Part shown: piece by piece, positions 42,343 to 51,057 of the stretch | Position numbering within the stretch: position 1 is the first letter of the stretch | Layout of the letters: each line of letters starts with the position of its first letter | Assembly (NCBI RefSeq): GCF_002914585.1 | Contig: NZ_PDDM01000007.1 | Coordinates: forward strand, 1 to 64,000 | Length of the DNA: 64,000 nt | Reading direction: 5' to 3' | Source: Pseudanabaena sp. BC1403 | Lineage (GTDB): Bacteria > Cyanobacteriota > Cyanobacteriia > Pseudanabaenales > Pseudanabaenaceae | The notes under the pieces: generated by a model | Told to the model about the DNA's origin: nothing | Seen by the model: the letters and a program-made list of their open reading frames with translations, nothing else | The model's database searches: none | Position numbers and translations under genes: made by a program

Positions 42343-42729
42343 ATGTCACATTTTAGCCAAGTAAAAACCCAAATCCGCAGCCTAGAGCCTTTACAAAAGG
42401 CTCTAACTGACTTAGGAGTCAACTGGAAATCTGGTGCTTCGCCCATGCGCGGACATGAAGGCACGACGACATCGGCTGAAGTAGTAATTGAGCAAGACAA
42501 TGGTTATGATGTCGGCTTTCAGTGGAATGGCTCCGAATATGCTCTAGTTGCTGACATGCAATTTTGGCAACAGCCTTGGACTGTAGAGAGTTTCTTAAGA
42601 AAGGTCACTCAAGGCTATGCGATCGCCACAGTCATGGGTGAATCTAGCGAACAGGGATTTGCACTATCCGAAAAGCAAGTGCGTGAAGATGGCTCAGTCC
42701 GCCTAGTTTTACAGCGTTGGAATGGATAA
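42343..42729 (+). CDS. ycf35: Ycf35 family protein (DUF1257)
   Basis: A 128-residue protein: MSHFSQVKTQIRSLEPLQKA at the start, VGFQWNGSEYALVADMQFWQ in the middle, and FLRKVTQGYAIATVMGESSEQGF. This is the Ycf35/DUF1257 family, conserved from cyanobacteria to red-algal plastids with unknown biochemical role. It overlaps the ferredoxin gene by 8 bases. The constant linkage with a ferredoxin suggests a redox or cofactor job (inference). Confidence 0.9.
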   Translation: MSHFSQVKTQIRSLEPLQKALTDLGVNWKSGASPMRGHEGTTTSAEVVIEQDNGYDVGFQWNGSEYALVADMQFWQQPWTVESFLRKVTQGYAIATVMGESSEQGFALSEKQVREDGSVRLVLQRWNG

Positions 42730-43117
42730 CTTGTCGGTACATACAACACCACCAAGTTCAGAGCCTGAGATGAGCGATCGCTCAGGCTTTGAACCTGAAC
42801 TTGGTGGAGAATTGCGCCAAAACGCTGTGTTTGTTGACGAAACGGTATGTATTGGTTGTGGTCACTGTGCTCATACGGCAAGCAGTACTTTTTTTTTAGA
42901 AGAAAACTATGGACGTGCTAGGGTAATCGCCCAAGATGGGGATGAAGAAGATCTAGTACAAGAGGCGATCGATACCTGTCCAGTAGACTGTATTGCATGG
43001 GTCAATTACAACGACCTCAACAAACTTGAAGAAGCCCGAAAGCATCAAATTATTCAAAATTTAGGAATTATTGGCGATGGCTCCGCCTTACGGCGTGCTA
43101 TCAATTTAAAAACCTAA
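42722..43117 (+). CDS. Ferredoxin, single [4Fe-4S]-type, Ycf35-linked
   Basis: A 131-residue protein. After an Asp/Glu-rich N-terminus, the iron-sulfur domain begins FVDETVCIGCGHCAHTAS (CxxCxxC) and closes with AIDTCPVDCIAWV (CPVDC), the ligand set of a single-cluster 4Fe-4S ferredoxin. It overlaps ycf35, so they are translated together. The electron partner is unknown. Its long N-terminus (about 38 residues) is typical for this cyanobacterial group. Confidence 0.92.
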   Translation: MDNLSVHTTPPSSEPEMSDRSGFEPELGGELRQNAVFVDETVCIGCGHCAHTASSTFFLEENYGRARVIAQDGDEEDLVQEAIDTCPVDCIAWVNYNDLNKLEEARKHQIIQNLGIIGDGSALRRAINLKT

Positions 43118-43145
43118 AAGGGGACGCAAAGCGTCCCCTTTTAGG
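43113..43145. terminator. Hairpin after the ferredoxin gene
   Basis: Perfect 15-nt arms 43113-43127 and 43131-43145, loop AAA, apex GC-AAA-GC, with T4 on the 3' side. Overlaps the TAA stop at 43115-43117. Terminates the DUF2997-ycf35-ferredoxin operon. Confidence 0.8.
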
Positions 43146-43148
43146 TAA

Positions 43149-43181
43149 AAAAAGAAGGGGTGCTAAGCGCCCCTTCTTTTT
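43149..43181. terminator. Hairpin after the rbp gene
   Basis: Arms 43149-43163 and 43167-43181 (15 nt, one G-T wobble), loop TAA, A-run and T-run flanks. Ends the minus-strand RRM gene whose stop is at 43184. Confidence 0.8.
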
Positions 43182-43183
43182 AT

Positions 43184-43513
43184 TTAGTAACGACGACCGC
43201 CGCCGCCGCCAGATGGACGACCACCGCCGCCTTTAAAGCCGCCTCTTCCACCACCAAAGGAGTCAGAGCTTTCGCGGGGCTTAGCCTTATTCACCTTGAG
43301 GGCACGACCCATCCATTCGGCCTCGTCTAATGCTTCGATCGCAGCATCTTCTTCCTTTTCATCGGTCATTTCAACGAAAGCGAAACCGCGTGGACGACCT
43401 GACTCGCGATCAATCGGTAGATGAACGCGGGTGATTTTGCCATATTCTGCAAATACGGCTTTCAAATCATCTTCTGTAACCTCGTAAGAGAGATTACCAA
43501 CATAAATAGACAT
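43184..43513 (-). CDS. Glycine-rich RNA-binding protein, RRM type
   Basis: A 109-residue protein with one RRM (about 1-80): RNP2 IYVGNL at residue 3 and RNP1 RGFAFVEM. The C-terminal tail is Gly/Arg/Ser-rich (GGGRGGFKGGGGRPSGGGGG). This is the cyanobacterial Rbp family; several members accumulate in the cold, and related RRM proteins bind mRNAs of photosynthetic and thylakoid proteins (family knowledge). The upstream intergenic region is long, which fits post-transcriptional control, but no known leader motif is seen. Confidence 0.93.
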   Translation of the reverse strand: MSIYVGNLSYEVTEDDLKAVFAEYGKITRVHLPIDRESGRPRGFAFVEMTDEKEEDAAIEALDEAEWMGRALKVNKAKPRESSDSFGGGRGGFKGGGGRPSGGGGGRRY

Positions 43514-43897
43514 AATACTTGCTTCAACAATCAGATATGTGTAGAGATAGAGATTTCGGAAAGAAGCCTGCCACGATGAAACAGAAGACGACTGTCAATA
43601 CTGAAAACAAACATGCGATCTAGAAATACTCATCCGCACATATTCTAGCGTAGTCATCTTAAATTAGTTGCTTATCTTGAAAATATTTACGCAATCTCAT
43701 GGCAAATGAGAAACAGTAGGAAGTAATACCTACGTTTTTTGATTTTAAGTTTGTTCAGAATTCCTATGTAAGAATATTTTTGCCTACTTTTTTTACATAA
43801 AAACGTAATGAGTGATACCGTTTAGCCTGAATTTCAAGAATCACCTTCAAATCCGAAAAGCGATCGCTTTTACGAAAACAACTTTACTCCATTCACC

Positions 43898-43946
43898 TCA
43901 TCCAATAGAGAGTGTGGAGATTTGCCCCACACTCTCTATTGGATGA
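43898..43946. repeat. Hairpin in the rbp-DoxX gap
   Basis: Perfect 20-nt arms 43898-43917 and 43927-43946 with a 9-nt loop. It has no T-run after the right arm, so a terminator role is less certain. Confidence 0.65.
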
Positions 43947-43950
43947 TTTC

Positions 43951-44060
43951 TACTAAGGAATGAAAATTAATTAAAACCAAAATTTGTTGGGGCGGGCTTC
44001 GCCCGCCCCAACAAATTTTGGTTTTAATTGCACAGGTTAATTAATTTTCATTCCTAAGTA
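43951..44060. repeat. Compound nested palindrome
   Basis: The inner stem has 27-nt arms around TTC (GGGCGGGC-TTC-GCCCGCCC core with AAATTTTGG-type outer part). It sits inside outer arms at 43951-43970 and 44041-44060 (one mismatch). The right side has a short unpaired insertion. About 110 bp in all. Confidence 0.75.
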
Positions 44061-44122
44061 CATTGACATAATGAAATAACAAGTAGAAAAGTGTTTTACA
44101 TCACATATTTTGCCTTCATCTC

Positions 44123-44223
44123 AAAACACAAAATGGCGTAGCCATTTTGTGTTTTTAAAACCTTTACTGAGTTTGATTCTTAATTCACAAAAATGTTGTC
44201 ACACTTTTGTGAATTTGTATTAT
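44123..44223. repeat. Dispersed double-hairpin repeat, copy 2
   Basis: AAAACACAAAATGGCGTAGC to TTTTGTGAATTTGTATTA, matching 41647-41745. The first stem is ACACAAAATGGC/GCCATTTTGTGT, the second AATTCACAAAA/TTTTGTGAATT. Confidence 0.85.
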
Positions 44224-44229
44224 AGAGAA

Positions 44230-44278
44230 CTCTAAAACAGAAAAAGGGGCGCAAAGCGCCCCTTTTTCTGTTTTAGAG
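44230..44278. terminator. Hairpin downstream of the DoxX gene
   Basis: Perfect 23-nt arms 44230-44252 and 44256-44278, loop AAA, apex GC-AAA-GC. It ends 6 bases from the DoxX stop (44284, minus strand). Confidence 0.8.
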
Positions 44279-44283
44279 AGGAT

Positions 44284-44811
44284 CTACTTATTAACAGTCA
44301 CTCTTACTGATTGAGCGATCGCATCGCCGTTTGAAGAAACTGACAAAAGTTTATCTAATGATTTCACAATCAGAGTATCGATCGCATAGTTTCCTGCGCC
44401 ATAAACTGCGAAAAATGCAAAAGATACAGCATAAATCGAAGATAACTCAATAGATGGAATCGAGAAACCACCAACTAAGATGTGATGATAATTAGCTACC
44501 AACATAGTTGCAAACAAACCCAAAGCCGCTGGTCTAGTTAAAAAACCAAGGATTAGTAGAGGCGAGGCAACTACTTCAGTAAGAGCAGCACAATAGGCAA
44601 AGAAAATCGGGAATGGCAAACCGATCACCTCGACATAGGCTTCAGCAAAACCAGAAATATCAGATAGTTTATCTAAACCGTTGTGGATCATCATCGTCCC
44701 AAGAACAACCCTTAGCAAAAGAAGAGAAGCTTGAGTTAACGAGATTGGCGCAGAATCTGAACCGAGGATTAAACGAATAATTGAAGCGGCGATGCGAGTT
44801 GTGTTGTTCAT
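44284..44811 (-). CDS. DoxX family membrane protein
   Basis: A 175-residue protein with four hydrophobic segments, starting after about residue 28: LLRVVLGTMMIHNGLDKLSDI, PIFFAYCAALTEVVASPLLI, AALGLFATMLVANYHHILVGG and ELSSIYAVSFAFFAVYGAGN. The RxxxGxxMxxxGxxK pattern and following EVVxxPLLILGF are the DoxX signature. Members are linked to quinol or thiol oxidation and membrane redox stress, but no catalytic residue can be pinned here. Stand-alone gene. Confidence 0.85.
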   Translation of the reverse strand: MNNTTRIAASIIRLILGSDSAPISLTQASLLLLRVVLGTMMIHNGLDKLSDISGFAEAYVEVIGLPFPIFFAYCAALTEVVASPLLILGFLTRPAALGLFATMLVANYHHILVGGFSIPSIELSSIYAVSFAFFAVYGAGNYAIDTLIVKSLDKLLSVSSNGDAIAQSVRVTVNK

Positions 44812-45167
44812 TTCAGCGCATTAGGTAAGAATTTAGTTAATAAAACTTAAAAGATTGCAATAATTCATGACTTTTATACATCAATCTTAACATAAGTTTT
44901 TATAATGCGTCTCATCCAATAATTAAAAAAGTATTGAGGCGTATAGGGTCTTGCCACTCTTTGGGTTAAATGTCGAGAGAAAATCCTTGTCAAACATTTG
45001 ACTTTTTGGTTGTGCTACGATCGCAAACTAAGCAATCTTTACTATATTGCCTAAAATATGCTCATCCAGAAGTTGGGCTGCTCGCGCAGCGAGTAGTCCA
45101 ACTCCTGAGTCAGTATTACTTACAACATTAAAAATCTAAGAAATTCTCAACTATTAAAGCGAAGCCT
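44812..45167. other. Region upstream of rseP
   Basis: 356 bases between divergent DoxX and rseP genes. AT-rich, with one hairpin at 45071-45103 (15-nt arms with two G-T wobbles, loop GCA). It probably holds the promoters for both genes; no clear boxes were seen. Confidence 0.4.
45071..45103. repeat. Hairpin in the rseP leader
   Basis: Arms AGTTGGGCTGCTCGC and GCGAGTAGTCCAACT around GCA, apex GC-GCA-GC. About 65 bases before the rseP start, so on the mRNA leader if transcription begins upstream. Confidence 0.55.
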
Positions 45168-46256
45168 ATGTCCGCCTTGCCTGCAATTGCCGTTCTTGCG
45201 ATTCTGATTTTGGTACACGAACTCGGTCACTTTATGGCGGCTCGTTTACAGGGCATTCACGTCAATCGATTTTCGATTGGGTTTGGGCCTGTGCTATGGA
45301 AATATCAAGGCAAACAAACAGAATATGCGCTCCGAGCAATTCCCCTTGGCGGCTATGTTGGTTTTCCTGATGACGATGAAGAGAGCGACATTCCTACTGA
45401 CGATCCCAATTTGATGAAAAATCGTCCGATTATGGATCGAGCGATCGTCATCAGCGCAGGCGTAATTGCCAATTTTGTCTTTTCTTACTTAGTCTTATTA
45501 GTAATGACCTTAAGTGTTGGCATCGGCACTGTCGATCAACCAGGGGTAAGAATTACAAAAATCCTTGAGCCAAACGCACCCGCAGCAATTTCTGGTTTGC
45601 AAGCTGGCGATATCGTCCTCTCAGCAAATGGGACAAACTTTGATACTAGCCTCACCACGCTCGATCGCTTTCAAACTTTGATTTCTAAAAATGCCAATCA
45701 AAATGTTGATTTGCAAGTAATGCGCGATGGCAAATTGTTGCAAGTGCCAATCTTGCCAGATGGCGAATCAGGCAAAGGACGCATCGGCGTAAGGCTTGAC
45801 TTCACTGGCAAGCCTCACCGTCGAGCTGTGAATAACCTTGCCGAAGCCTTTGACAATGCTACTCAAAGTTTTGAGCGTTTAGTAGTGATGACTGTCCAAG
45901 GGCTAAAACAACTGGCTACCAATTTTCAGAATACGGCTTCTCAGTTATCTGGCCCCGTTGCGATCGTGGCGATGGGTTCTGAGCTAGTTAAGTCTGATGC
46001 CTCAGCATTATTTGATTTCACTGCAATTATTAGTATTAACCTCGCAATTATTAATATCTTGCCTTTGCCAGCTCTTGATGGTGGTCAATTAGTATTTTTG
46101 CTAATTGAAGCTTTACGCGGCGGCAAGCCATTACCTGAAGAATTACAAAATAATGTCATGCAAGGCGGATTAGTAATTCTGCTAGGTTTAGGCGTAGTGA
46201 TGATTTTCAAAGACTCATTTAACTTACTTCAACAAAGTGGGTTAAGTCCTCTATAG
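45168..46256 (+). CDS. rseP: RIP site-2 zinc metalloprotease
   Basis: A 362-residue M50-family intramembrane protease. The HExxH site is LVHELGHFMAAR (H17, E18) in the first membrane helix, the LDG motif is in LPLPALDGGQLVFLLIEAL near the C-terminus, and one PDZ domain (about 120-205: GVRITKILEPNAPAAISGLQAGDIVLS) lies between. It cleaves membrane-bound anti-sigma factors or signal-peptide remnants (family knowledge). It has one PDZ where E. coli RseP has two, which is normal for cyanobacterial/plant S2P. Upstream of typA but with a terminator between. Confidence 0.93.
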   Translation: MSALPAIAVLAILILVHELGHFMAARLQGIHVNRFSIGFGPVLWKYQGKQTEYALRAIPLGGYVGFPDDDEESDIPTDDPNLMKNRPIMDRAIVISAGVIANFVFSYLVLLVMTLSVGIGTVDQPGVRITKILEPNAPAAISGLQAGDIVLSANGTNFDTSLTTLDRFQTLISKNANQNVDLQVMRDGKLLQVPILPDGESGKGRIGVRLDFTGKPHRRAVNNLAEAFDNATQSFERLVVMTVQGLKQLATNFQNTASQLSGPVAIVAMGSELVKSDASALFDFTAIISINLAIINILPLPALDGGQLVFLLIEALRGGKPLPEELQNNVMQGGLVILLGLGVVMIFKDSFNLLQQSGLSPL

Positions 46257-46275
46257 CAAAGGCTTTATAATTTTC

Positions 46276-46334
46276 ATCATCAATACAAAAACAAAGGCAG
46301 CTCTAAGAGCTGCCTTTGTTTTTGTATTGATGAT
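46276..46334. terminator. Hairpin after rseP
   Basis: Perfect 29-nt arms 46276-46304 and 46306-46334 around a single A, so in practice a 3-5 nt loop (CTCTAAGAG). A-run and T-run in the arms. Ends rseP transcription before typA. Confidence 0.8.
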
Positions 46335-46429
46335 TACTACAAGTGGTCATAAATACAAAGTTTTTTGACAAACTCAAGCATAATAGATAAAGAAATAATA
46401 AGTTTTTCGATCAACTCGATACATCACCC

Positions 46430-48223
46430 ATGTCTCTCCCTATACGCAATGTCGCCATCATCGCCCACGTCGATCACGGCAAAACCACTCTAGTAGACGC
46501 ACTCCTCAGACAGTCAGGCGCTTTTCGTGAAGGTGAAGCCCTTGTCGAATGTGTGATGGACTCCAACGACTTAGAGCGTGAGCGCGGCATTACTATCCTT
46601 TCAAAAAATACTGCCGTTAAATACAAAGACACTCTAATCAACATCGTTGATACCCCTGGACACGCCGACTTTGGTGGCGAAGTTGAGCGTGTACTTGGCA
46701 TGGTCGAAGGCTGCCTACTGATCGTTGATGCTAACGAAGGGCCCATGCCCCAAACTCGCTTTGTACTAAAAAAAGCGCTAGAAAAGGGCTTGCGTCCAAT
46801 GGTCGTAATCAACAAGATCGATCGCGAATTTGCAGATCCCCATGTTGCTGTCAGTAAAGTACTCGATCTTTTCCTCGAACTTGGCGCAGATGATGACCAG
46901 TGTGACTTCCCCTACCTATTCGCTTCAGGCATGGGTGGATTTGCCAAAGAAAAACTAGAAGATGAAGGCGTGGATATGAAGCCTCTGTTTGAGGCGATTC
47001 TACATCATTTCTCACCACCAGTTGGCGATCCCGAAAAGCCTTTACAGTTGCAAGTTACCACTCTTGACTATTCCGAGTATCTCGGTCGGATTGTGATCGG
47101 CAAGATTCACAACGGGACAATTACCTCTGGTCAACAAGCCGCGCTAATCTCTGAAGATGGCTCAATCGTCAAAGGTAAAATCACCAAGCTGTTGGGATTT
47201 GATGGTCTCAAACGGGTTGAAATGCAAAGCTCTTCCGCAGGCAACATTGTTGCGGTTTCAGGGTTTGCGACCGCTAACATTGGCGAAACCATTACCTGCC
47301 CCAATGAGCCTTCAGCTTTACCTATGATCAAGGTGGACGAACCCACTTTGCAGATGACCTTCTGCGTTAATGACTCGCCATTTGTTGGTCAAGAAGGCAA
47401 GCTAGTTACTACTCGTCAAGTACGCGATCGCCTGATGCGCGAACTCGAAACTAACGTAGCCTTGCGCGTTCAAGAAAATCCTGAATTCCCCGATCGCTTT
47501 GCCGTAGCAGGACGTGGCGAATTGCACCTCGGCATTTTGATCGAAACCATGCGCCGCGAAGGTTACGAGTTCCAAGTTACCCAACCTCAAGTTATTTACC
47601 GTGAACTCAACGGCAAGCAATGCGAACCATACGAATGTCTGGTACTTGACGTTCCAGAAGATGCTGTCGGCGGTTGTATCGAGCGCCTTGGTCAACGTCG
47701 CGCTGAAATGGTCGATATGCAAATGTCCAGCAGTGGTCGCTCTCAGCTAGAGTTTGTTGTTCCTGCCCGTGGACTGATCGGCTTTCGTGGTGACTTCATG
47801 CGCGCTACTCGTGGCGCAGGCATCATGAACCACAGCTTCCTCGATTACCGTCCTTCGGCTGGAGAAATCAGCGCCCGTCGTAATGGTGTACTAATCTCCT
47901 TTGAAGAAGGCGTAGCCACTGAGTTCTCCTTAAAGAACGCTGAAGATCGCGGCGTGTTCTTTATTAAACCTGGAACGAAAGTTTACAAGGGCATGATCAT
48001 CGGTGAGAACAATCGTCCTCAAGACATGGAGTTGAACGTATGTAAGAGTAAGCAACTTACTAACATGCGTGCAGCTGGTGCTGATGACATCGTTCAGTTG
48101 CAAGCACCAATCGAGATGAGTCTGGAACGCGCCTTGGAATACATTGGTCCCGATGAAATCCTTGAGGTCACACCAGAGTCAATTCGTTTACGCAAGCTCA
48201 CCAAGAAATTTGCAAAGCGCTAA
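46430..48223 (+). CDS. typA: Translational GTPase TypA/BipA
   Basis: A 597-residue ribosome-binding GTPase. G1 is [15 protein letters not shown] near residue 11, G2 within ERERGITI, G3 [16 protein letters not shown] and G4 NKID. Domain II follows ([19 protein letters not shown]), then domains III/V ([21 protein letters not shown]) and the BipA-specific C-terminal domain with [21 protein letters not shown]-type sequence (read here as [20 protein letters not shown]). It aids ribosome assembly and growth in stress such as cold. Length is right for full-length BipA. Confidence 0.97.
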   Translation: MSLPIRNVAIIAHVDHGKTTLVDALLRQSGAFREGEALVECVMDSNDLERERGITILSKNTAVKYKDTLINIVDTPGHADFGGEVERVLGMVEGCLLIVDANEGPMPQTRFVLKKALEKGLRPMVVINKIDREFADPHVAVSKVLDLFLELGADDDQCDFPYLFASGMGGFAKEKLEDEGVDMKPLFEAILHHFSPPVGDPEKPLQLQVTTLDYSEYLGRIVIGKIHNGTITSGQQAALISEDGSIVKGKITKLLGFDGLKRVEMQSSSAGNIVAVSGFATANIGETITCPNEPSALPMIKVDEPTLQMTFCVNDSPFVGQEGKLVTTRQVRDRLMRELETNVALRVQENPEFPDRFAVAGRGELHLGILIETMRREGYEFQVTQPQVIYRELNGKQCEPYECLVLDVPEDAVGGCIERLGQRRAEMVDMQMSSSGRSQLEFVVPARGLIGFRGDFMRATRGAGIMNHSFLDYRPSAGEISARRNGVLISFEEGVATEFSLKNAEDRGVFFIKPGTKVYKGMIIGENNRPQDMELNVCKSKQLTNMRAAGADDIVQLQAPIEMSLERALEYIGPDEILEVTPESIRLRKLTKKFAKR

Positions 48224-48235
48224 ACATTAACAATT

Positions 48236-48282
48236 CCCATAAAGTAAAAGGGGGCGCTTTGCGCCCTCTTTTACTTTATGGG
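48236..48282. terminator. Hairpin after typA
   Basis: Arms 48236-48257 and 48261-48282 (22 nt, one mismatch or wobble), loop TTT, apex GC-TTT-GC. Terminates typA. Confidence 0.8.
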
Positions 48283-48350
48283 TTTATATTTGCTAAACTG
48301 TTTTTTAAAGTTTTAAGGCCATTTCCTAGATATTTCCTAGATATTTACTT

Positions 48351-48518
48351 ATGCATCAAGTTGTCCTCGAGCTAGCTGGCAGTCGCAAAGTGCATGTTAT
48401 TTCCGAACATGCGACAAAAGAGGAGGCTTTGGATAAGTACATTAAGCTAGTTGAGGGCAACAAAGGTTCTCCGATTACGCCTAAAGGAAAATACTCGATT
48501 CGCAAAAAGCCAGAATAG
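48351..48518 (+). CDS. 55-residue conserved-looking small protein
   Basis: Short reading frame starting MHQVVLELAGSRKVHVISEH and ending KGKYSIRKKPE. It has alternating hydrophobic residues suggesting a small alpha/beta fold and a basic tail. Two copies of ATTTCCTAGAT occur just before the start. It lies alone between typA's terminator and a DnaJ-domain gene 42 bp downstream. Supported by coding-like composition only. Confidence 0.6.
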   Translation: MHQVVLELAGSRKVHVISEHATKEEALDKYIKLVEGNKGSPITPKGKYSIRKKPE

Positions 48519-48559
48519 TTACAAATTCTGAGCGGCTTCCTATATTCACACTTCACTTC

Positions 48560-49219
48560 ATGCACTTATCCGAATGCTATCGACTCTTAGGAGTTCCCCG
48601 CAATGCCACCTTAGATGACATTAAGGTTGCCTATCGTCGTCTGGCACGGAAGTATCACCCTGATGTTAATCAGAATGATCCCACGACAACGGATAAGTTT
48701 CGGCTAGTGCAGGAAGCTTACAAAATGCTCAAAGATTCAGACAAAGAGGATTTGAGTAAGGAGCTATTTGCTAAAAAAGAAGCTGCTAATGCAACGCGAT
48801 CGCAACCTGCACCACCACCACCCAAAACTCCCAACAAACCACCTCAGCCTCACCCAAAAATCAAGATAGAGGTGAAACAAGTCAATAATCAAGTTGATCC
48901 AATCAATAGCGATCCAGAACTGAAGCTCAAATTGGATATGTTACGGCGTGTACAGGATTTGCTGAAGCAAAAAAAATATGTCGTTGCGATCGCTGTTGTA
49001 GAAGGTATGAGCGAAAGATTTCCCAATTCCCCAGAAGTAATCCATTGGAAGGCTGTAACTTACCATCGATGGAGTAGTGAATTAATTTTGGTTGGCAAAT
49101 TACGCGAAGCAGAAATCTATCTCAATAAAGCACTAAATACTGATCCTAAAAATCGTGAACTTAGTTTTGAAGTGAAGCGAGACTTAGAGAGAGTCCAATT
49201 ACTAAAAACAAAAAATTAA
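48560..49219 (+). CDS. DnaJ-domain protein with TPR-like C-terminus
   Basis: A 219-residue protein. Residues about 1-70 are a J domain (YRLLGVPRNATLDDIKVAYR, then HPDV), with the HPD motif that stimulates DnaK ATPase. A Pro-rich linker (PAPPPPKTPNKPPQPHPK) follows, then a helical region with two TPR-like repeats (AIAVVEGMSERFPNSPEVIH, EAEIYLNKALNTDPKNREL). It lacks the zinc-finger and C-terminal peptide-binding domains of DnaJ. Role as a specialised co-chaperone is inferred. Confidence 0.88.
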   Translation: MHLSECYRLLGVPRNATLDDIKVAYRRLARKYHPDVNQNDPTTTDKFRLVQEAYKMLKDSDKEDLSKELFAKKEAANATRSQPAPPPPKTPNKPPQPHPKIKIEVKQVNNQVDPINSDPELKLKLDMLRRVQDLLKQKKYVVAIAVVEGMSERFPNSPEVIHWKAVTYHRWSSELILVGKLREAEIYLNKALNTDPKNRELSFEVKRDLERVQLLKTKN

Positions 49220-49289
49220 GATCTGGCAATATCATTTTTGCTTTTTTCAAAAATAATGGTGAGGAGCGCTTCTAGTTCTGTATTAACAA

Positions 49290-49994
49290 CTAAGTAGCAT
49301 CAGATGGTGGCAAAGCACTCTGAGAAGCAGAACTGACGATCATTATTCTGGCTTTGAGCGCCGCTAATTCGTCATCAATATCACTACCTGATTCTAGCTG
49401 TGCAAACTTAGAGCCTAGTTCATCAGCATTAAGCTCAGCAGTAGCACTTGCCAAAGCTTCCGCTTTTAAAATCTTCTCTTCCATACGGGCAAAAGTAGCT
49501 TCTGCCGAATTAGTATTTACACTGCCCAATATATTGTTGAGCTTTTCTTGAGACTTACTTGTTTGTAAACGGACTTTAAGCAATTCTTTCTTAGATTTAG
49601 CTTCAGCAATCTTACCTGCGATCGCAGTTAGATTTTTCTTAAGCAACTCCACTTGCCCTGTTTGTAGTTGTAATCCTGCTTTTAGAGCATTCGCTGCTTC
49701 AGTGTGAGTCTTTTTACGGCTGAGCGCTTCCTTAGCTAGGGCATCATCCCCTTTTTGGATAGCCAACATTGCTCGTTTTTCCCATTCTTGAGCTTGTGTT
49801 GTACTCTGGTTGTATTGCTGCTCTTGGATTTTTAATGATGCGATCGCCTGCGCAACAGCCTGACGCAATTGCACCAAATCTTCTTGCATGTCAAAGATCA
49901 ATTGCTCCAGAATCTTTTCAGGGTCTTCGGCAGCAGAGACAATTGCATTTAGATTGGACTTGAGCACCATAATAATGCGTTCAGGTAATCCCAT
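49290..49994 (-). CDS. PspA/IM30 (Vipp1-like) protein, paralogue 1
   Basis: A 234-residue, almost entirely helical protein of the PspA/IM30 superfamily. It starts MGLPERIIMVLKSNLNAIVS with the amphipathic helix that binds membranes, then EDPEKILEQLIFDMQEDLVQLRQAVAQ. The C-terminus is shorter than in the upstream paralogue and lacks its final AAIDAELEALRRQMG-type helix. It may therefore be PspA-like in function, or a diverged Vipp1. It sits 198 bp downstream of its paralogue on the same strand. Confidence 0.9.
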   Translation of the reverse strand: MGLPERIIMVLKSNLNAIVSAAEDPEKILEQLIFDMQEDLVQLRQAVAQAIASLKIQEQQYNQSTTQAQEWEKRAMLAIQKGDDALAKEALSRKKTHTEAANALKAGLQLQTGQVELLKKNLTAIAGKIAEAKSKKELLKVRLQTSKSQEKLNNILGSVNTNSAEATFARMEEKILKAEALASATAELNADELGSKFAQLESGSDIDDELAALKARIMIVSSASQSALPPSDAT

Positions 49995-50087
49995 AATCCT
50001 GTCCTTTGTCCTAAAAAGTGAATTGCCTACATAATATCATGAGCAAGTTTTTAGCTTTTTCTCTTTTTATAGCAATAATACCAAAAC

Positions 50088-50140
50088 ACAACTAAAAAAT
50101 AAGAGTCAGCGCTTAGCGCTGACTCTTATTTTTTAGTTGT
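50088..50140. terminator. Hairpin between the two PspA/Vipp1 genes
   Basis: Perfect 26-nt arms 50088-50113 and 50115-50140 around a central T (effective loop CTTAG). It would terminate or attenuate transcription between the two paralogues, so the second gene likely has its own promoter. Confidence 0.7.
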
Positions 50141-50191
50141 GACTCTCGTTGATGTTAATTAAAAAACATCTTGTAAATTAATTTCGAGCAA

Positions 50192-50956
50192 TTAACCCAT
50201 TTGACGACGCAAGGCTTCTAGCTCAGCATCGATCGCAGCACCGACGGTTGGCTTAGCTGCATCCGATGGAGGCAAAGCGCCCTGAGATGCGGGGCTACCA
50301 GTCATCATTTTCGCTTTGAGTGCGGCTAATTCATCATCAACCCCACTACCAGCTTCTAACTGAGCAAACTGAGATTCGAGATTGTCCATGCCAAGTTCGG
50401 CGCTAGCACCAGCCCTTGCCTCAGCCATAAGAACTCGCTCTTCCATCCGCTCAAAAGTAGCAGCAGCGGAGTTGGTATTAACTTTACCAAGCATATTGTT
50501 AAGGTTCTCTTGAGCCTTAGCAGACTGCATACGGGCTTTGAGCATCTCTTTCTTGGTCTTTGCCTCAGAGATCTTGCCTTCGATCGCAATTAGATTTTTC
50601 TTGAGCAGATCTACTTGACCTGACTGCTGATCTAAGCCAGTTTTTAAGGTTGCAGCCGAATCGCCGTGGGTTTTCTTGCGGCTAAGCGCTTCCCTTGCTA
50701 GGTTTTCATCTCCTTTTTGGAGAGCTAGCATTGCCCGTTTTTCCCATTCTTGTGCCTGAGAAGCACTTTGATTATATTGTTGCTCTTGGCGCTTCAGGGC
50801 AGCCATTGATTGAGCGACAGCTTGGCGCAATTGCACCAAATCTTCTTGCATATCAATGATTGATTGCTCCAGAATTTTTTCTGGATCTTCAGCAGCCGTA
50901 ACCATTGCATTTACATTGGACTTGACCACCATACCAATGCGATCGAGTAATCCCAT
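50192..50956 (-). CDS. PspA/IM30 family protein, Vipp1-like, paralogue 2
   Basis: A 254-residue helical protein. It starts MGLLDRIGMVVKSNVNAMVT, then EDPEKILEQSIIDMQEDLVQLRQAVAQS, and ends with GAAIDAELEALRRQMG-like C-terminal helix (read as VGAAIDAELEALRRQMG). The C-terminal extension beyond the PspA core is the feature that distinguishes Vipp1/IM30, needed for thylakoid maintenance (established for cyanobacteria and plants). It is a better Vipp1 candidate than paralogue 1. First of the tandem pair. Confidence 0.92.
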   Translation of the reverse strand: MGLLDRIGMVVKSNVNAMVTAAEDPEKILEQSIIDMQEDLVQLRQAVAQSMAALKRQEQQYNQSASQAQEWEKRAMLALQKGDENLAREALSRKKTHGDSAATLKTGLDQQSGQVDLLKKNLIAIEGKISEAKTKKEMLKARMQSAKAQENLNNMLGKVNTNSAAATFERMEERVLMAEARAGASAELGMDNLESQFAQLEAGSGVDDELAALKAKMMTGSPASQGALPPSDAAKPTVGAAIDAELEALRRQMG

Positions 50957-51011
50957 AATCCTGTCCTTTGCGTTAGGGAGTAAATTGTTTACATACTATC
51001 ACGAACACCAC

Positions 51012-51048
51012 AAAAGTATAGGTGAAGCAGAGCCTCACCTATACTTTT
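51012..51048. terminator. Hairpin downstream of tRNA-Met
   Basis: Arms 51012-51025 and 51035-51048 (14 nt, perfect), 9-nt loop, ends in A and T runs. It is placed 10 bases after the tRNA gene on the minus strand, so it probably terminates the tRNA transcript. Confidence 0.65.
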
Positions 51049-51057
51049 TAGTCTATA

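Larger units (their letters stand above)
43514..44283. other. 770-bp gene-free, hairpin-rich region
   Basis: Contains the presumed rbp leader (43514 to about 43700), a 20-bp-arm hairpin (43898-43946), a compound palindrome (43951-44060), the ~100-bp repeat copy 2 (44123-44223) and a terminator hairpin for the DoxX gene (44230-44278). No ORF or known RNA gene was recognised. Confidence 0.6.
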
